Of a stretch of 20,574 bases of DNA, positions 17,105 to 20,574 are shown piece after piece; position 1 is the stretch's first letter, and every line of letters begins with the position of its first letter. The stretch covers positions 7,501 to 28,074 of the forward strand of contig JBBHKE010000829.1 of NCBI GenBank assembly GCA_037447655.1, written 5' to 3'. This DNA comes from Zygnema cylindricum (Eukaryota > Streptophyta > Zygnematophyceae > Zygnematales > Zygnemataceae). The notes beneath the pieces were generated by a model. It did not search any database. It was not told where the DNA came from and saw nothing but the letters and a program-made list of their open reading frames with translations. The translations under genes were made by a program, and so were the position numbers.

Positions 17105-19599
17105 GTAAGTCTGCAACACAGCTTCTCTTCTCTTCTTTTTCCTCTCTGTCTTTGCTTGGTCTCCGGGACTGTGTTGGTTATAGCTCTGTCGCTGTTGCTC
17201 TCTTTTTTTCTCTTCTTTGTTTTATGTTTTGCTTCTAAAGGTTAGAATGGACTTTTGAAGCGTAAAAATTTTAAGAATCCAAACTAATATTATTTTACTA
17301 TTTTAGAATGTTGCATTTACAAGCGGAGGTTAGGTTTAAGGTCGAGAAACTTGTGTCCCTTTCTCTCTTCCTCTTCTCACCCTTTCTGTTTCCCTCTTCT
17401 CTATCTTTTTCTCATATTTACATTTGTGGCTCTATATTTATGTTCAATTTAAGATAGTTCAATATGTATGTAGATGTCATAATGTCTTCTTTCACTTCCT
17501 ATCTTTCTCTCTCTCTTCACTATTCTCGATACTCAGGTTAACAAAAACTCTTTTTGATCAAGTTTCTGAAACGAGAAAATATTTGGTCAAGTGTATGTTT
17601 GTACCATTCCTGTTTCACATCTCTTGCCAATTCTCTGTGTACAAGTGTTTCATTTTTTATTTAGCTTTTACTAATCGCTGTATTTAATGTGGCATTACAA
17701 GTGCTAAACGTCCTCCAATCATCTGTGTTAAATATGGCCTCACATAATGCTAAACTTCTTCTGTTGATTTCTATGTTCAGGCCATGGGAACCACCACAAA
17801 GACTTTTGCAACATGCACTTTTGAACCAATCAGGTCATCAGAGACAAGGCAAATAAAGTCTTCAGTTTCAGTAGTTGCAAGGAAGGATGTGGACCTCTTC
17901 ACAACAGGACTTAGTAGACATAATGCGGCTGACCTTGGTGGAATGAACGGTCGGAGAGTATTATCAGTAAAGAGTAGCAAGCAATCAAATGTACAAAAGC
18001 CGGTGATCAAGGCCATGTCTGGCGATTCTGAAGATGGTACACTTTCGTTGAACGACTTACCATTGATTTCCTACATCAGTAATCAAGGATTGATTATTCC
18101 TCCTGTGGAACCAGGAACACAGGCTACTGTATTTGCTGTTTTTGACAAGAATAAGAAGGTTCAATATGTCGGTTTCTCCAAGGATGTGAGGAATTCCCTT
18201 CGAACACTTATGGGAAGGCGCCCTGAGTTTTGTTACTACTACAAGTTGTGCTGTTTTAAAACTCTAGACCAGAAGAAAATGCTTGACGTTCGTCAAAAGG
18301 TATGTCAATCTCTTCACATTTGCTCATGAAGTGAAAATAATGCCTTGCAATGCAGTTTTTTTCGCATGTAATGTCGGAATGGTTCAAACATTTTCTGTGA
18401 TTTAATGAGTGCTTCAAATAAGTTCGTCAAACACTAAGAGGTATTTGGTAACTTTGGCCTTAGTGATTCTGACTCTTGCTGAAGATGTTTGTCATCATGT
18501 GCTTTTGTAGGTCATATATTTTGGTGTGTTAAGTTTATTTTGCATAGGATTCTCTTTATTAGTTTGTGCTAATTTTCTTGCAGTGGTCTTTTACTGAGCC
18601 TTAATTCACACTTTTTTGAAATACCCTACTTCCTACAAGTTGTAAAAACGCTTTTTCTGGACGTTTAACTGTGTTACAAAGTAGCTCTATTCAATTTTGT
18701 CAAGACTTCTGGTTTTTTTGGAAAAAAAAATTGTGTGTTCCACCGAAGTTGGTGGCCAGTAGTTGTTTTGCTTGTTCATACGAATCTCACTAATTTATTG
18801 GAAGGAGGGACTATGTTGTGGTGAGGATTTTCTTTAAGAAGTTTTAGGGATTGCTTCACTTGAGCAACAATGATGCGTGTGCTTGGTTTTGCCTTCAGTT
18901 TCTGTGTTTATTGAGACTAAACTTAACAGGCTGTTTTATTTTTAGGCCTAACTTTTTGTGAATTTGAAGAAAATGTCAAATTACGAAATGGATTTTTGAT
19001 ATTAGAAATAGTAGTAAATTCGAGAGCCTGTTTGATAATGGTTGATGAACATTATGAACATTTCTGAACAGCTCAGAAGTTGTTGTGATGCATGCAAAAC
19101 GGCTTCTATGCTATCCTTAACCGTAGTTCAAAGGAAGCAAATGTACCTGCTTCAATATGTCTTTTACGGTTGACTTGATTTATTCTTGAAGAGCTCTGTG
19201 ATGAACAAATAGAGGTTCCTGATCAACAAGTAGAGCTGCAAACCGGAGTGCTTTCTTCTGAGGTGTCATCTTCTGTTGCCACCTTTTACGTAATATTGCA
19301 TATTGTAATTGTCTGGTTTCTTATCTGTGACTAACTGATCGCGTTTTTCCTATTCAGCTTGCAAGTTGCAATGTGCAATTTTCACACTGCCATTAACTGA
19401 AGGTCGTCTTGCCTTTTGGCTACAGTGGTTCTCAGAACTTGGTCTACCACCTGTGGGAAATACGGATCCTATTCAAAGGGATTACTGGGAGAAGCCAGCA
19501 GATGCTGGTTCCATTTCAGAGCGTGGTCGAGTGGCTGCTGCTACCTCTAAAGCCAAGACACTCGTGCAAATGATGAGGGACAGAGGTTTGAAAGAAGAG
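17096..19599 (+). CDS. Plastid-targeted GIY-YIG-like protein (partial, three exons seen)
   Basis: Predicted join: 17096-17104, 17781-18299, 19426-19599, continuing past the window; 234 residues so far, all introns phase 0. The start ATG sits in ACCATGG. The Ser/Thr/Arg/Lys-rich, acid-poor N-terminus up to about residue 80 (VIKAMSG may be near the cleavage site) looks like a chloroplast transit peptide. Residues 120-138, VFAVFDKNKKVQYVGFSKD, match the strand pattern of a GIY-YIG-like fold (FAVFD and YVG replacing GIY and YIG), as in the N-terminal domain of plastid glutaredoxin GRXS16. WFSELGLPPVGNTDP (from 177) corresponds to the W...G..PPGN segment of that family. The third exon ends RDRGLKEE at GAG|GTGAAA. 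The exact orthologue is not recognised and no glutaredoxin domain is seen. Nuclease activity cannot be assumed, since catalytic residues are not evident. Confidence 0.7.
17105..17780 (+). other. Intron 1 of the second gene
   Basis: 676-bp, T/C-rich intron, GTAAGT to ATGTTCAG. If retained, the start frame would continue to TAG at 17243, giving a 49-residue Leu/Ser/Phe-rich peptide. Confidence 0.6.
17781..18299 (+). CDS. Second gene exon 2 (transit peptide and GIY-YIG-like core)
   Basis: 519 bp, phase 0 at both ends, from TTCAG|GCCATGG to AAG|GTATGT. It codes for residues 4-176, ending KKMLDVRQK. It carries the transit-like region, PLISYISNQGLIIPPVEPG (about 97-115) and the core VFAVFD...YVGFSKD. 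Confidence 0.8.
18300..19425 (+). other. Intron 2 of the second gene
   Basis: 1126-bp AT-rich intron, GTATGT to TGGCTACAG. The upstream extension of the exon 3 frame (to 19366) lies in the intron: the acceptor before TGG gives a collinear join RQK|WFSELG that fits the family. No other feature seen. Confidence 0.65.
19426..19599 (+). CDS. Second gene exon 3
   Basis: 174 bp, phase 0, coding for residues 177-234: WFSELGLPPVGNTDP, YWEKPADAGSISERGR, then a Lys/Ala-rich helix to RDRGLKEE. The donor is GAG|GTGAAA; without splicing it stops five codons later (VKYS then TAA). The next exon was not found before 20574, so the gene is partial here or ends with this read-through. Confidence 0.75.
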
Positions 19600-19800
19600 G
19601 TGAAATACTCCTAATTTTACATCCAGTAATAGGTGGAACATATGTCGCAAATGGTGAGGGACAGACTGAGGTCCCTCAGAGGTTAATCAGTGGTTCTAAT
19701 CTTACAGTGGGTAATAGGTTGGAACTTGTTGCAAATGACGAGGGACAGGGGTCTGCGAGAAGAGATGAATTGCTAATTTTGATTTTACATGTGGTTATAT
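19566..19800 (+). repeat. Three degenerate tandem copies of the exon 3 end
   Basis: GCAAATG followed after 2 bp by GAGGGACAG occurs at 19566, 19647 and 19731 (81 and 84 bp apart). Each copy continues into a GGT/GGTC segment, a CTAATNTT(N)TTAC segment and, after copies 1 and 2, GTAATAGGT(T)GGAAC. Copy 1 is the real end of exon 3 with its donor; copies 2 and 3 lie in the following intron. Copy 3 still resembles RGLREEM coding (GGGGTCTGCGAGAAGAGATG). Confidence 0.8.
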
Positions 19801-20574
19801 GTTGGCGATATATTGCACTGGAGCTTACTCCTTTTCACTTGTAGTTTTAAGGGATAAACTACTTGAAATTGTAAGGCTCTGTATTTCTATATGGAATGTT
19901 GAAGTTTGGACTTTTTCAGACGTCCTTTTGCAAGTCCTAATTGATGTGTCAAATTATGCCAGCATTTCTTTTCAACGAACTAGAGTCTATAATATCCACA
20001 GCTGTATCCCGTGTAGACTTGTAATACAGACAGGTACATCTGTTTCTGGTGTCCTTTTCAATATACAAGTAAACATTTTCCTGCAATCTAATAACTAATA
20101 TTGCACGCATGTAATGCAATGCTGGTTATTAGTTCAAGTTTGTTTGAGACAGCCCAAGATCACTTTTTGTACAATGTAGTTGTCAGAGAATTTTTGATTA
20201 CTGTAACCAGGCAATATCTGGTTTTACAGTTGTTTGAGACTTTTTTGGACAGTTTTCTTCTTAATTGTTTGCGTATAATCTTTTTTTTAGCTGTTGGTTA
20301 TGTTATGGTGACAACAACAAGACAGTGGTTGAAGACCTGGTGATTGAGAGCAATAAAGGTTGAGAAGTTAATAATGAAGGACAATGGAAGGACAGGGAGG
20401 TGATATAATCAAAGAGAACAGAAGAATAGGAGATAATCAGCGAAAGGTAGAAAGAGGAATAGAGGCGTGCTTGCCTGTTCCACAAGAGTAGATCATCCAA
20501 TCCAGTAGATTTTGATGGTTAAGGGAAAATTTGGGTTTTTGGGCTCAGATGGAATATGATCCTGCTCTGTTGGA
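19801..20574 (+). other. Intron or 3' part of the second gene, nothing recognised
   Basis: AT-rich sequence becoming purine-rich after about 20340. Open frames at 19799-20098 and 20101-20343 are hydrophobic by base composition and show no domain. The family usually continues with an acidic or charged C-terminal region, which I could not find, so the next exon probably lies beyond the window. Confidence 0.4.

Noticed and set aside
19799-20343. Two open frames after the exon 3 repeats
   Set aside because: Low-complexity hydrophobic translation of AT-rich DNA, no family similarity and no matching splice joins.

Overview
The window looks like nuclear DNA of a land plant. It carries GT-AG introns with pyrimidine-rich acceptors, a homeobox-family (TALE/BELL) gene with plant-specific domains, a gene for a probably plastid-targeted protein, a decayed Ty1/copia LTR retrotransposon and a palindromic MITE-like element. 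BELL proteins are known from the green lineage. The BELL gene has three extra coding exons upstream of the SKY/BELL exon, unlike the usual compact angiosperm layout. This hints at a non-angiosperm such as a bryophyte, but the sequence does not settle the species.

Layout. 1-161: right end of a foldback element, closely matching the last 161 bp of the complete element at 14994-15827. 309-4231: an old copia retrotransposon on the + strand with two diverged LTRs. It retains a recognisable reverse transcriptase relic, all in one frame but full of stops and with a mutated YVDD box; most of gag-protease-integrase is gone. 4232-5550: gene-free, with a TACTG-repeat hairpin and a cluster of CACGTG boxes. 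5553-5792: a promoter-like array of three CCAAT boxes at exact 29-bp spacing, six GATAT units at exact 11-bp spacing, and a TATA box. 5793-7108: probable leader or proximal promoter with an E2F-type site and CT-rich tracts.

7109-13412: a five-exon + strand gene, all introns phase 0, coding for a predicted 839-residue BELL-class protein. It has an acidic N-terminus, a Q/S/P/G-rich middle, a degenerate SKY box and a good BELL (KNOX-interaction) domain. The frame stops right after the BELL domain, and no homeodomain exon can be seen before the next gene. 13413-14993: no recognisable gene. 14994-15827: a complete 834-bp foldback element with CCATAGT ends, a 3-nt loop and a candidate 6-bp target duplication. 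15834-17095: intergenic or promoter DNA with short hairpins.

17096 to beyond the right edge: a second + strand gene. It has a 3-codon first coding exon, a long exon with a plastid-transit-like N-terminus and a GIY-YIG-like fold, and a third exon whose 3' end is followed by two degenerate copies of itself (81- and 84-bp spacing). The gene probably continues past 20574.

The two genes share no evident pathway. The most interesting points are the homeodomain-less BELL protein, the helically phased promoter array, the duplicated exon end at a splice donor, and the foldback element, which could be a source of double-stranded RNA.
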